DNA from: an uncultured Bacilli bacterium
Lineage (GTDB): Bacteria > Bacillota_I > Bacilli_A > RF39 > UBA660
DNA length: 63,453 nucleotides
Assembly (NCBI GenBank): GCA_947629315.1
Contig: CANRDB010000006.1
Coordinates: 1 to 63,453, forward strand
Reading direction: 5' to 3'
The notes below the pieces were generated by a model. That model saw only the letters and a list, made by a program, of their open reading frames with translations, did no database searches and was not told the DNA's origin. This document shows, one piece after another, positions 1-8,724 of this stretch. Made by a program: the position numbers and the translations under genes. Numbering within the stretch: position 1 is the first letter of the stretch; the number at the start of each line of letters is the position of its first letter.

Positions 1-196
1 CTTTTGCTTCTGTGGTTAGTGTAATGTCACTATCTAGTTTAATAGTATCATTATCTTGTGCATTAGAAAAAGCAGTTGATAAATTTGTCACATTTTGTCC
101 TGAACCGACTAATGTTTCGGTAGCATATACATTTGGCATAATAGTTACTGCCACTGCAAATGCAACAAAACTTAATATTTTTGAGATTTTATTCAT
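1..196 (-). CDS. Secreted surface protein, N-terminal part (cut by window edge)
   Basis: An open frame runs from ATG at 196 to the left edge, so only about 65 residues are visible. It starts with a signal peptide (charged MNKISK, hydrophobic stretch, then a MPNVYA/T cleavage region) after the strong site GGGAGGAGG. The first 30 residues closely resemble the start of the large surface protein ending at 30808 (MTKLKN...FMPNVYA), and both continue into a 'sxlstxlxd' segment typical of right-handed beta-helix adhesins. I infer a paralogous exported adhesin. The promoter and a 5'-terminal hairpin upstream are also shared with that paralogue. Function beyond export cannot be judged from this fragment. 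Confidence 0.75.
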   Translation of the reverse strand, partial: MNKISKILSFVAFAVAVTIMPNVYATETLVGSGQNVTNLSTAFSNAQDNDTIKLDSDITLTTEAK

Positions 197-219
197 TTTC
201 TTCCTCCTCCCTGAATATT

Positions 220-238
220 GATAAGTTCTCCTCTTATC
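220..238 (-). promoter_or_regulatory. 5'-terminal leader hairpin, GATAAG/CTTATC
   Basis: GATAAG and CTTATC enclose a purine loop (AGGAGAA on the transcript). The predicted start site, about 7 nt past the TATAAT at 247-252, falls just before the stem, so the mRNA would begin with this hairpin. The same stem with a CGGAGA loop is at 33228-33245 before the paralogous gene. Confidence 0.55.
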
Positions 239-246
239 ACCGAATT

Positions 247-275
247 ATTATAAAGAAAACCATATCAAAAAGCAA
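247..275 (-). promoter_or_regulatory. Promoter of the edge surface protein gene
   Basis: Reading the minus strand, TTGCTT (270-275), a 17-bp spacer and a perfect TATAAT (247-252). It lies 50 bp before the start codon at 196. Confidence 0.6.
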
Positions 276-311
276 CAGTTTTTTGTTTTTTGATTATAAA
301 ATTAACATTTT

Positions 312-458
312 TTAACTTTTTTTATTTTTTTTATTTTGAGCAATCCAAAAGAGAATGCCACCAATCACCGCTATCATTCCTATGACTGTTAAAATGACAT
401 AGGTCATGACATTATCAATTGTGTTGGGATTCATAACATTTAATATCATCATTTCCAT
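312..458 (-). CDS. 48-residue orphan sorting-signal/membrane microprotein
   Basis: A small frame with ATG at 458 preceded by GGAAGGAG at good spacing, stop TAA at 312-314. The product has a short lead, NPNTIDN, one hydrophobic span of about 22 residues and a lysine-rich tail (KKNKKS). That is the layout of a cell-wall sorting signal with nothing in front of it. The end of the surface protein at 30808-33198 carries the matching SPNTLDNV plus span plus KK tail. It lies after the terminator of the cohesin-like gene, so it needs its own promoter or read-through. It may be a real small membrane protein, or a relic of a larger anchored protein; the clean ribosome site favours the former. Confidence 0.55.
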   Translation of the reverse strand: MEMMILNVMNPNTIDNVMTYVILTVIGMIAVIGGILFWIAQNKKNKKS

Positions 459-485
459 TTCTCCTTCCAATCGATATCTGTCATA

Positions 486-520
486 GATAAAAAGGAAAGT
501 TTCTCAAAACTTTCCCTTTT
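486..520 (-). terminator. Intrinsic terminator after the cohesin-like gene
   Basis: On the minus strand GGAAAGTTT, loop TGAG, AAACTTTCC, then TTTTTATC. It begins just past the stop codon at 523. Confidence 0.8.
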
Positions 521-522
521 TC

Positions 523-1446
523 CTATTTCTTCTTAGTACGTTTTTGAGAGGTTTGATTTTTCTTATAAAGAATTCCTGCTACAACCGCACCAATGACTGC
601 AACTACACCAATGACAAGGAATAATGGCCAAAGACGAACTTTTGACTTCTCTTCCTTTTCCTCTTTGGAATCTGTTTTATTTTTCTCTGTACTAGGAGTA
701 GTTTGAGAATTGCTATTGCTTAAGGAATTGCTATCTGAATTCGTATCATTACTGTTGGATGGATTAGCATTAGACTCCTCATTACTAGAAGAATTTCCAT
801 TACTACTACTATTTGTATTAGAAGTTGACGAATTCGTATTTGAGTTTGTATTTTTGTTAGTATTCGCATTTGTATTCGTATTAGAATGACTATTGTCATT
901 ATCGTTCGTATTCGAATCATCATCTGGTTTGGTTTCATCAACCACATACGTAAATTTTGACTGATTGACAACGGTTAAATGGTCAGAATCTACTTTGATA
1001 TCTTTTTTAGCCCAACTATTATCAATAATAGATAATTTGGTAAGAGATATCTCATAAGATTCATTCTGACTAGAGGTAGTAGAAACCGTTAAAGTTCCTA
1101 CCGTCAACGTCTTTTCTTGACTTAACAAATTGTGAGAAGTTCCCACACCTCCGGCAGTCAAACGAATCGTCACCATATTATTTTTGTTGTCTACTTCAAT
1201 ATCCTTTGTATATTCTTTCTTATTGATTCCACTATCTAAAGTAAACTTTTCAATATCAACGTCGCCCGTTACTTTAAAAGTAGCTTCCAATCCTCCTACA
1301 AATCCCTCTTCAAAATGAATGGTATTTTTAATTTCTCCATTTTTATTTTGATGATAATCAATTTTTGTTATAGCATGAACAGAAGTAAGAGAGAAGAAGA
1401 GGCAGACAATAAATGTTGTTATCCATAAAAATCTGTTTTTCATCAT
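523..1446 (-). CDS. Membrane-anchored cohesin-like scaffold protein
   Basis: I take ATG at 1446 (GAGGTGACA upstream); a GTG at 1452 is also in frame. Layout: signal peptide (residues 1-25, ending SVHA), a beta-rich domain of about 140 residues, a Ser/Asn/Asp-rich linker (about 170-265), one membrane span (about 268-290) and a basic tail. The beta domain has cohesin-like features: start-of-domain beta strands, VTIRLTAGG and then VGTLTV in the second half, as in cohesins that bind dockerins. The gene starts about 10 nt after the stop of the M60 peptidase, which carries a dockerin, so they are one operon. I infer that this protein holds the peptidase on the cell surface. The domain call rests on pattern and context; a carbohydrate-binding beta-sandwich is the main alternative. 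Confidence 0.6.
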   Translation of the reverse strand: MMKNRFLWITTFIVCLFFSLTSVHAITKIDYHQNKNGEIKNTIHFEEGFVGGLEATFKVTGDVDIEKFTLDSGINKKEYTKDIEVDNKNNMVTIRLTAGGVGTSHNLLSQEKTLTVGTLTVSTTSSQNESYEISLTKLSIIDNSWAKKDIKVDSDHLTVVNQSKFTYVVDETKPDDDSNTNDNDNSHSNTNTNANTNKNTNSNTNSSTSNTNSSSNGNSSSNEESNANPSNSNDTNSDSNSLSNSNSQTTPSTEKNKTDSKEEKEEKSKVRLWPLFLVIGVVAVIGAVVAGILYKKNQTSQKRTKKK

Positions 1447-1455
1447 TGTCACCTC

Positions 1456-4400
1456 TTACTTTCTCGAATCTAATTCCACTTCTGGTAAAGTATCATATGT
1501 CTTTAAGTTACTTACCGCTTTTGAAGTACTTGTAATTCTTTGTCCTGTTAGTTCTTCCGCATCATTAACACGATATAGGTAAGCGCGAATAGGTTTCTTT
1601 GCTTGTAACATATCCTCATATTCCTCTTCCGTCATTACATAAATCCATGTACCTTCTGCGACCTCATAAACGCTCTTATCTTCTTCTACTTCTGCAAAAA
1701 TAATTTGATATCCATTAAATAATTTTTGTTCATCATTTGCTTCTCCTATTGTTACGATATTGAATGCTGGATTACCTCTATAGGTACCTTGAATAACAAC
1801 AGAACCGGCTTTAATAACTCCAATTTCTTCATTGTTATCATCCACATTTTCTGGATTGCATCCATCCTCTAAATAACAATAGTCTTCTTTTAACTTACCA
1901 ATGACAGGAACATCTCCCTGCATAGCAATATCAACATTATCTCCTGGAGGAGCAATTAAATCAATCTCTGCTCCAGAAAGAGTTTTCTTACCATCTGCTT
2001 CAATCTTTACATAAGATACATCATGGTAAGTCCATAATTGAGATTCACTCGTTGTACCTTGTTGCATGAAGTAAATGATTTCTTCTGGATCAGTGGCACT
2101 AACATCGAAAGTTCCCTTTCTCGCTACGTCCCAATGTTCCCCATCACTACTAACAGATATGATGTACTTCGTAATGGTATTCTCATCCATCGCACCATCG
2201 TTTACGATAGCCCGATATTTAATACCGCTTAATGATAATCTCGCATTTAAGTTGATAATCACATAAGCATTACCATTATCAGATGAACTACTTGGTCTAT
2301 CAGCAATGTTAATCGTTTTAATTTTTTCGGTTCCAACAAATCCTGTATGGATGTCTCCATCAAGTAAGTTGTTCACTTGTAACTTGCTGTAATCCATATC
2401 AGCATCTTCAAAGTCTATTTCATCACTAGGATTTTTCACATTAGAAGTTGCTGTAAAGGTATCTTTCATAACACTACCGTCATGGCTAATTTTTACTTCC
2501 TCTAAAACAGTTTCTTCTGTTTCATTTAATAAGTAATCATAAGCTATTACGGAATAAGTGAAGGCTCTATTATTTACACTACCAACATTATCTGTAAAGG
2601 TATATTCGTCTCCTTCATGATCACTAGTAGTTTGAACAAAACCAATAGATTCTCCATTTCTTAAGATTTCATATCCTAAAATCTTATCCGCATCTCTATT
2701 TACTTTGAAAGATAATGTCACACGTTTTTCTATAGAATCTGCTTCTTCAATAGATGCCGTTACTTTGGTACTACCATTCATAGCACTCTTTTCTGCTAAA
2801 CGATATCTTCTAGCATTATCATTCAAATAATAGATAGCTTTTGTCTCTGGTGTTAATTCCTCTTTATCTAATTCAGCGTTACCTTTTTCTGTCATTTGTA
2901 AGCCCCAAGCAGCAAAATAATCTCTTAAATCTTTTCCTGCTGCCTTACTTGCCCATAAAATGAGTAACTCATCTTTAGAAAGTCCAGCTTCATTCTTGTA
3001 CGTTCTAGATTGACGATCAATCTTAGCAAAGATAGAATCGTTATCTGTAAATGTCGCTTGATTATCATAAGCTAAGTGAAGTTGCCAATACATAGCTAAA
3101 GTAACAAATACATTTTGTGGTTTTCCAAGGGTATGAGAAGTTACTTTATCGTATACCTTATCCCAAATACCACTTGCTTCTAATCTAGATATATCTTTAT
3201 CATTACTAGTTTGCGCAAGTAATGCATAGACATTGTTTGTAACTTCGGCATGTACTATATTGCCTTGATTAATTTGATGTCCTACTTCGTGGCTAATTCC
3301 CCATCCGAAGTATCCTGTTTTATCTTCACTATTTCTATTAGCAGAGATAAGTCCAGCAATGGAATCATATTCAATACCAATATGATATCCTCCTGCATAC
3401 ATAAATGCTCCATCAAACATTCTCATATAACGAATATTACTACGAGCCTTTGGCATTTCATCTGTTGCTACACTAGCATCTTTAGAAAGACCTTTATGAC
3501 GATAGAACAACTCCATCATTTCATCAAAAGCCTCTGTCGTCTCATAAAGACGTTCTACTTGTTGTTCGAATTCTCCAGATTTCTCTAAAGCATTTTGAAC
3601 AGCAACTGCTGATACAGACCATAAACCTAATTCTGTACCAATCTCTGTAGATGCTAATACACTCGTTCTTGGATTATAAGCATATTCAGAATTGGCATAC
3701 ATTCCCTCTAGAGAATCTACATAATCTTTCAATTCAGTAATATAAGTTCTAATAGCTGCTTTCTTTTCTTCTTCTGTTGTTAATTGAGCCATTTCCAGTA
3801 CTGGAATTTTCGTTCCACCACTCACTCTTATCTTGATTGGATTCTTCACATCTGGTTTTGAAGTATAACGAATATATACACTTCCTCCGCGCTCATCAGA
3901 AGCACTTCCAATCTTAGGAACGGTAATAATATTTTGTCCTTTTTGAAGATTTGCTGTCGCATAATTCCAAGTATTAGCCTCTGCATAATATTGTGTGAAG
4001 ACTACTTGAATATTGGTAGCACCGTTAGATCCTACATAAACAGCAATCTCATCTCCTGGTTTGGCTACAATACCAAGAGGTTGATAATCATTGATTGTCA
4101 TAGCAAATCCTAAATGTCCATTATAATAATTAGAAATATTAGGATTTAAAGTAATAACATCATTAATTTTTTCATCGTGTAATATTTTTTCTGCATAGTT
4201 TAAGTCACTGATGATAAGATCACGATATGGATTGAATTCTCCTTTATCTGGAATATCCGCTCTTTCTCTTAACTCATCAATTTTACTTTGATTGACTCCA
4301 TCCGCAAGTTCAATTCTTAAATCATCTTTAAATAAGGCAGCTACCTCATCTACTAAAGAATCATATTCATAGAATTTAATTTCGGAAATTTCTCCATAAG

Positions 4401-6651
4401 GAGCATTTGACCTCATCGTAAGTCCTAATTGAATAGCATCTGCTGTAATTGGATCTTGTGTTTTTAAAACATAGTAATTACGACCATTCTCATCTTGTTT
4501 GAGGGTAGCTACTGCTCTTACTGATTTATAATTACTAGCAGTATAAGTATCTTCTCCATTCCAATAATAGATGATGGTATCGTTTTTATCACTAGCTGTT
4601 TCACTATAGTTTCCACTCTTAAAGAAATATGGGAAATCATCTGGAACCGTTAAAACAAACTCATCCATCGTATATGGTCTATCTAATACAGTAATTGGGA
4701 AGTTAATATCGTATCCATACGTATTTAAATTCCAACGATCAAATCTCCAATACGTTAGGAAATCGCCATCTACCATAGCGGTTGATTGTCCATTACTCAT
4801 AACTCCTTGACTATAGCGAACTTCTTTGATGTGATTCGTTAATCCGGTTTCTCCATTATAGGTATTGATTAACTTATATTGAGGAACAATCGTATCTCCT
4901 AATCCTTTCGTAGTTGCTTTCACAGTTTGAGATTTACTTCCCTCTCCAAGAGGGTTATTTCCAGTTACGTAAGCTTCATATTCCGTTGATGGTTCTAATC
5001 CTCTTAGGTTATATTTCACTCCATTAATTTCTGGAACTTTCGTAAACGTCTTATCTCCTACTTTTCGATAATATAAGTTGTAAGTAAGAGTATCATCCAT
5101 ATCTTTCCAACCGAAATCAATTCCTGAGAAAGTTGGTGTTGCGACTACCATATCTACTGCTGGTGGCTTTCTAGTAGCTTTTGGGGTAGCAGAAATATCA
5201 CTACTCCATCCACTACGCCATTCTTGGTTAGCAGATTGAACGGCAATCGTATAAGACTTATAATTCTTTAAATCTTCAATTGTAAAACTGTTGAAAGTTG
5301 TTTGATAAACAACTCCATTTTTCTGTGGACCAGTAATCTTAATTTCATATCCAGTCACATTCGGAACGGTTTCAAAATGTACGGTTAATTGTTCACTAAC
5401 AGAATCATCTACTTGAATATTCTTTGGTGTATAAAAATCGTCTGGTTCTTTTGCTTGCATTTTTACATTGTTTAAGAATTCTACTTTCGCAATGTCCGCT
5501 AAATTGTTACCAGAAGTTTCTGTAATTCTAATGGTTACTTTTTTAACAGCCATTTGCTTTCCTAAATTTACTTTCAATGTATGATCATGAACATCTTCCG
5601 TAAATAAGTGATAGCCAGAGGCAATAGATTCTGTAGGTACATCCAATAAATGTTCTGTACCATCTGCCTCTTCTACATAAAGTTTCATTTTGGTTGGAGC
5701 ATTATCCTCTCCAATTGCAATCCGAACCTCACTCATATTGATAGCTTCTTCACTATCATTTCCTAAATCTAAAGTAAGATCGATTGGGTTATCGTCACTA
5801 ACTGCCTCTTCCGTATTGGCAGGTTTTAAAGTAACTTTTCCCTCATCGGCAAAAATATTTCCTAAATCTCCCTCATATCCAGTAGATTCAAAAGATACAT
5901 TCTCACTACTCATAATTGGATTCGTATCTTCAATTACTTCTTTTTTAGGAGTTCCGTTGATAATAGCCGTAATATAGTTCAAATCTGCGATATCCACAAT
6001 ACCGTCTAAATTTAAATCATATTGCGTTTCTTGTTCTTTGATGGCTTCTAGCATCAAAGTGGCGTCTTTTTCATCTACCACGCCGTCACCAGAAATTTCA
6101 CCAATTTCAAATAATCCTTTTTCATCGGTGATTTGAACTCTCTTAGAATTTTCATCAAGAGTAACATCTACGTCGTAAGTGACGAAATGTTTTCCACTAA
6201 ATTCAAGAGTATAAGTTCCTTTATTAACGGCATAAAGATTAATACTAATATAAACAATATTGTTTCCTCTACCGGTTAATAACTTTCCATCCGTGGTGCG
6301 GTGTGTCAAGACGACACGAATATTTTTTTGGTTGCCTAACTCAATAGTCATCTCTTTATATCCGCTCGTGATTTCAACATCGTTTACGTGTACTTCTGCT
6401 TTATTTTTGTCAGAATCGTAAATGGTAAACACAATATCGTTATCTTCACGATTTTGTACTGGAAGAACTAAATGAGTTTCAATCTCGATATTACCCTTTG
6501 CTTCTATTTCAGCAGAAACACGTTTTCCAACAACGGTTGGTTCACTAGATGTTGGGATGTTTTCTAACGCTAAAACAAAAGTAGGAGCAAAGTTGTAGAA
6601 TACTGTTGCTATTACTAACAACATTGATAAGAATTTTCTCATTATCCTCAT
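1456..6651 (-). CDS. Large secreted M60 (enhancin-like) mucinase with dockerin
   Basis: ATG at 6651 is chosen over 6675 because GGAGAGG sits just upstream of it (1731 residues). Layout from that start: signal peptide (1-29), a beta domain, a dockerin (about 184-232) with two calcium loops (GDGVVDEKD and DLNLDGIVDIAD), a discoidin-like stretch (about 260-395), two FN3 domains (about 400-580), a second sugar-binding-like domain (600-765), the M60 peptidase with zinc motif HEVGH (1121-1125) and the distal glutamate E1136, then an FN3-like part and a C-terminal discoidin/CBM32-like domain (DGEHWDVAR). M60 enzymes cleave mucins and glycoproteins. No membrane anchor is seen, and the dockerin suggests docking to the cohesin-like protein encoded next. 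Confidence 0.88.
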   Translation of the reverse strand: MRIMRKFLSMLLVIATVFYNFAPTFVLALENIPTSSEPTVVGKRVSAEIEAKGNIEIETHLVLPVQNREDNDIVFTIYDSDKNKAEVHVNDVEITSGYKEMTIELGNQKNIRVVLTHRTTDGKLLTGRGNNIVYISINLYAVNKGTYTLEFSGKHFVTYDVDVTLDENSKRVQITDEKGLFEIGEISGDGVVDEKDATLMLEAIKEQETQYDLNLDGIVDIADLNYITAIINGTPKKEVIEDTNPIMSSENVSFESTGYEGDLGNIFADEGKVTLKPANTEEAVSDDNPIDLTLDLGNDSEEAINMSEVRIAIGEDNAPTKMKLYVEEADGTEHLLDVPTESIASGYHLFTEDVHDHTLKVNLGKQMAVKKVTIRITETSGNNLADIAKVEFLNNVKMQAKEPDDFYTPKNIQVDDSVSEQLTVHFETVPNVTGYEIKITGPQKNGVVYQTTFNSFTIEDLKNYKSYTIAVQSANQEWRSGWSSDISATPKATRKPPAVDMVVATPTFSGIDFGWKDMDDTLTYNLYYRKVGDKTFTKVPEINGVKYNLRGLEPSTEYEAYVTGNNPLGEGSKSQTVKATTKGLGDTIVPQYKLINTYNGETGLTNHIKEVRYSQGVMSNGQSTAMVDGDFLTYWRFDRWNLNTYGYDINFPITVLDRPYTMDEFVLTVPDDFPYFFKSGNYSETASDKNDTIIYYWNGEDTYTASNYKSVRAVATLKQDENGRNYYVLKTQDPITADAIQLGLTMRSNAPYGEISEIKFYEYDSLVDEVAALFKDDLRIELADGVNQSKIDELRERADIPDKGEFNPYRDLIISDLNYAEKILHDEKINDVITLNPNISNYYNGHLGFAMTINDYQPLGIVAKPGDEIAVYVGSNGATNIQVVFTQYYAEANTWNYATANLQKGQNIITVPKIGSASDERGGSVYIRYTSKPDVKNPIKIRVSGGTKIPVLEMAQLTTEEEKKAAIRTYITELKDYVDSLEGMYANSEYAYNPRTSVLASTEIGTELGLWSVSAVAVQNALEKSGEFEQQVERLYETTEAFDEMMELFYRHKGLSKDASVATDEMPKARSNIRYMRMFDGAFMYAGGYHIGIEYDSIAGLISANRNSEDKTGYFGWGISHEVGHQINQGNIVHAEVTNNVYALLAQTSNDKDISRLEASGIWDKVYDKVTSHTLGKPQNVFVTLAMYWQLHLAYDNQATFTDNDSIFAKIDRQSRTYKNEAGLSKDELLILWASKAAGKDLRDYFAAWGLQMTEKGNAELDKEELTPETKAIYYLNDNARRYRLAEKSAMNGSTKVTASIEEADSIEKRVTLSFKVNRDADKILGYEILRNGESIGFVQTTSDHEGDEYTFTDNVGSVNNRAFTYSVIAYDYLLNETEETVLEEVKISHDGSVMKDTFTATSNVKNPSDEIDFEDADMDYSKLQVNNLLDGDIHTGFVGTEKIKTINIADRPSSSSDNGNAYVIINLNARLSLSGIKYRAIVNDGAMDENTITKYIISVSSDGEHWDVARKGTFDVSATDPEEIIYFMQQGTTSESQLWTYHDVSYVKIEADGKKTLSGAEIDLIAPPGDNVDIAMQGDVPVIGKLKEDYCYLEDGCNPENVDDNNEEIGVIKAGSVVIQGTYRGNPAFNIVTIGEANDEQKLFNGYQIIFAEVEEDKSVYEVAEGTWIYVMTEEEYEDMLQAKKPIRAYLYRVNDAEELTGQRITSTSKAVSNLKTYDTLPEVELDSRK

Positions 6652-6676
6652 AAAAATTTCCTCTCCTTCCATCATT

Positions 6677-6705
6677 ATTGTATCGAAAAGAATCTAGAAT
6701 TGCAA
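6677..6705 (-). promoter_or_regulatory. Promoter of the M60/cohesin operon
   Basis: TTGCAA (6700-6705), 17-bp spacer, TACAAT (6677-6682) on the minus strand, giving a very short leader before the start at 6651. Confidence 0.6.
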
Positions 6706-6760
6706 GAGTGATTTCACAAAAATTTCACCTTCTTTTTAGGAATTCTTTTTTCTACCTTTT

Positions 6761-6791
6761 TCACAAGAAAAATACTAGTTTTTTCTTGTGA
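6761..6791. repeat. Inverted repeat downstream of the ABC exporter operon
   Basis: TCACAAGAAAAA and TTTTTTCTTGTGA flank the 6-bp centre TACTAG. It sits between the end of the ABC gene (6871) and the M60 promoter. It can act as a hairpin terminator, although the T-run is inside the stem rather than after it; an operator is possible. Confidence 0.5.
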
Positions 6792-6870
6792 ATGGTCAGT
6801 GTAAATCATTGACACTCGAATCGATTCCTTATCTCTTCTAGTATATGTTCATTCTCTTTAAAATGAACTG

Positions 6871-8724
6871 TTATTCTAATTCAAAAATTCCTGTTGCGAG
6901 TTGATAATATTTTCCCTTTTGCGCTAATAACTGTTCATGATTTCCACGCTCAATAATATGACCTTTTTCTAGTACCATAATAGCCTTAGCATTTTGGATG
7001 GTAGAAAGACGGTGAGCAATCACAAAAACAGTACGTCCCTCCATCAGTTTATCCATACCATCCTGAACATCTTTTTCGGTACGCGTATCAATACTAGAGG
7101 TTGCTTCATCTAGAATCATGACAGGAGGATTACTGACCGCACAACGGGCAATAGAAAGTAATTGGCGTTGTCCTTGCGATAGATTAGAACCATTATCCGT
7201 AATCACCGTATCATAGCCATTCGGTAGTTTTTCAATAAAAGAATGAGCATTCGCTAATTTCGCAGCTTCTATACATTCTTCATCCGTCGCATTGGATCTT
7301 CCATACCGTAAATTTTCCATAATCGTTCCTGTAAATAATTGAACGTCTTGAAGAACCATTCCAAGAGACTTTCGTAAATCTTTCTTACAAATTGTTTTAA
7401 TATCAATTCCATCATAGAGAATCGTACCATCCTCTATGTCATAAAACCGATTAATCAAATTGGCAATCGTTGTCTTACCCGCACCAGTTGCTCCAACAAA
7501 CGCAATTTTTTCTCCTGGTTTTGCATATAAACTGATATCCTCCAAAACTTTTTTATTCGGTACATAAGAGAAATCGACATCACGAAGTTGAATATCCCCT
7601 TTTAATTCCACTAATGTACCATCTTCCTTTTTCCATGCCCAAGTACCCGTGTAGGTACGACTTTCTGTTAACGCACCATCGACAGATTTATCTACATGTA
7701 CTAGATGAACAGTTCCTCCATCTAGTTCCTTTTGTTCATCGATAAAACGGAAAATTCTATCAGCGCCCGCACTCGCTAACGCAATCGAATTATATTGCTG
7801 CGATAACTGATTGACATTCATCGTAAAACTCCTCGTAAGAAGAAGGAAAGAGGCAATCGCTCCAACCGTTAATAAATTAGTTTTAATCGCAATCAAACTA
7901 CCACAGATAGCAATGATGACATAGACTAGATAACCGATATTTCCCATAATAGGCATAATCATATTCGCATAGATATGAGCATTTTTGGTATTTTCAAATA
8001 ACTCTTCATTTAAGCGATCAAAATCTGTTTTCGCAGCCTCTTCATGTGTAAATACTTTAATTACTTTTTGACCATCAATCATCTCTTCAATATAGCCATT
8101 TACCGTCGCTACCGATTTCTGTTTAGCGCGGAAATACTTTGAAGATTTAGAACCAATATATCGTGCGACGACAACCATGATAATAGCACTTCCTATAATG
8201 ACCAACGTAAGATAAATATTTAATGTCAACATGGAAAGAAAGACAGATAAAATGATGGCTAGATTAGAAAGACAATTGGGAATGCTCATGGAAATCATTT
8301 CTCGAAGTGTATCCGTATCATTGATATAATAACTCATAATATCTCCATGACTATGAGAATCAAAATAAGAAATAGGAAGTTCTTCCATATGCGTAAACAT
8401 ATCATTTCGAATCAATTGTAAAACACCTTGACTAACCGTAACCACAATTCGCGAATAAAGGAAAGTACAAAAGACTCCTGTAGCATATATCAAAATCATA
8501 AAAGAAATCGCTCTCGCAATCCCATCATAAGAAGGATTCTCTACTCCTATTAATGGTGTGATATAATCATCAATCAATTTTTGGAGAAAGAGTTGTCCAG
8601 ATACATGACAAAAAGAACTAATCAAAATAGCGATACCAATCACGAATAATTCCCATTTAAAATGTTGAAACATATACTGAAACAATCTCTTCATCAGATG
8701 CATATTTACTTTCTTTTTACTCAT
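6871..8724 (-). CDS. ABC exporter half-transporter, catalytically intact partner
   Basis: ATG at 8724 follows AAAGGAGG; the longer frame to 8823 overlaps the upstream gene and is rejected. The product (617 residues) is an exporter: six membrane spans (about 20-320), then an ATPase domain. Walker A is GATGAGKT, the signature NLSQGQRQ, Walker B MILDEATSS with the catalytic Glu, and the switch IAHRLST, all canonical. An insertion of about 40 residues (around VHLVHVDKS and TWAWKKEDG) lies between membrane and ATPase parts, as in LmrD-type subunits. It overlaps the preceding ABC gene by 8 bp; the pair should form a heterodimer. The substrate is probably a drug, lipid or peptide and is unknown. Confidence 0.9.
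   Translation of the reverse strand: MSKKKVNMHLMKRLFQYMFQHFKWELFVIGIAILISSFCHVSGQLFLQKLIDDYITPLIGVENPSYDGIARAISFMILIYATGVFCTFLYSRIVVTVSQGVLQLIRNDMFTHMEELPISYFDSHSHGDIMSYYINDTDTLREMISMSIPNCLSNLAIILSVFLSMLTLNIYLTLVIIGSAIIMVVVARYIGSKSSKYFRAKQKSVATVNGYIEEMIDGQKVIKVFTHEEAAKTDFDRLNEELFENTKNAHIYANMIMPIMGNIGYLVYVIIAICGSLIAIKTNLLTVGAIASFLLLTRSFTMNVNQLSQQYNSIALASAGADRIFRFIDEQKELDGGTVHLVHVDKSVDGALTESRTYTGTWAWKKEDGTLVELKGDIQLRDVDFSYVPNKKVLEDISLYAKPGEKIAFVGATGAGKTTIANLINRFYDIEDGTILYDGIDIKTICKKDLRKSLGMVLQDVQLFTGTIMENLRYGRSNATDEECIEAAKLANAHSFIEKLPNGYDTVITDNGSNLSQGQRQLLSIARCAVSNPPVMILDEATSSIDTRTEKDVQDGMDKLMEGRTVFVIAHRLSTIQNAKAIMVLEKGHIIERGNHEQLLAQKGKYYQLATGIFELE

Noticed and set aside
523-971. CRISPR-like or tandem repeat array in the Ser/Asn-rich region
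   Set aside because: The repetitive DNA codes for a low-complexity linker of the cohesin-like protein; there are no constant repeats with unique spacers.
5690-5977. Plus-strand open frame inside the M60 gene
   Set aside because: It is antisense to a domain-rich coding region, has no ribosome site and no recognisable product.
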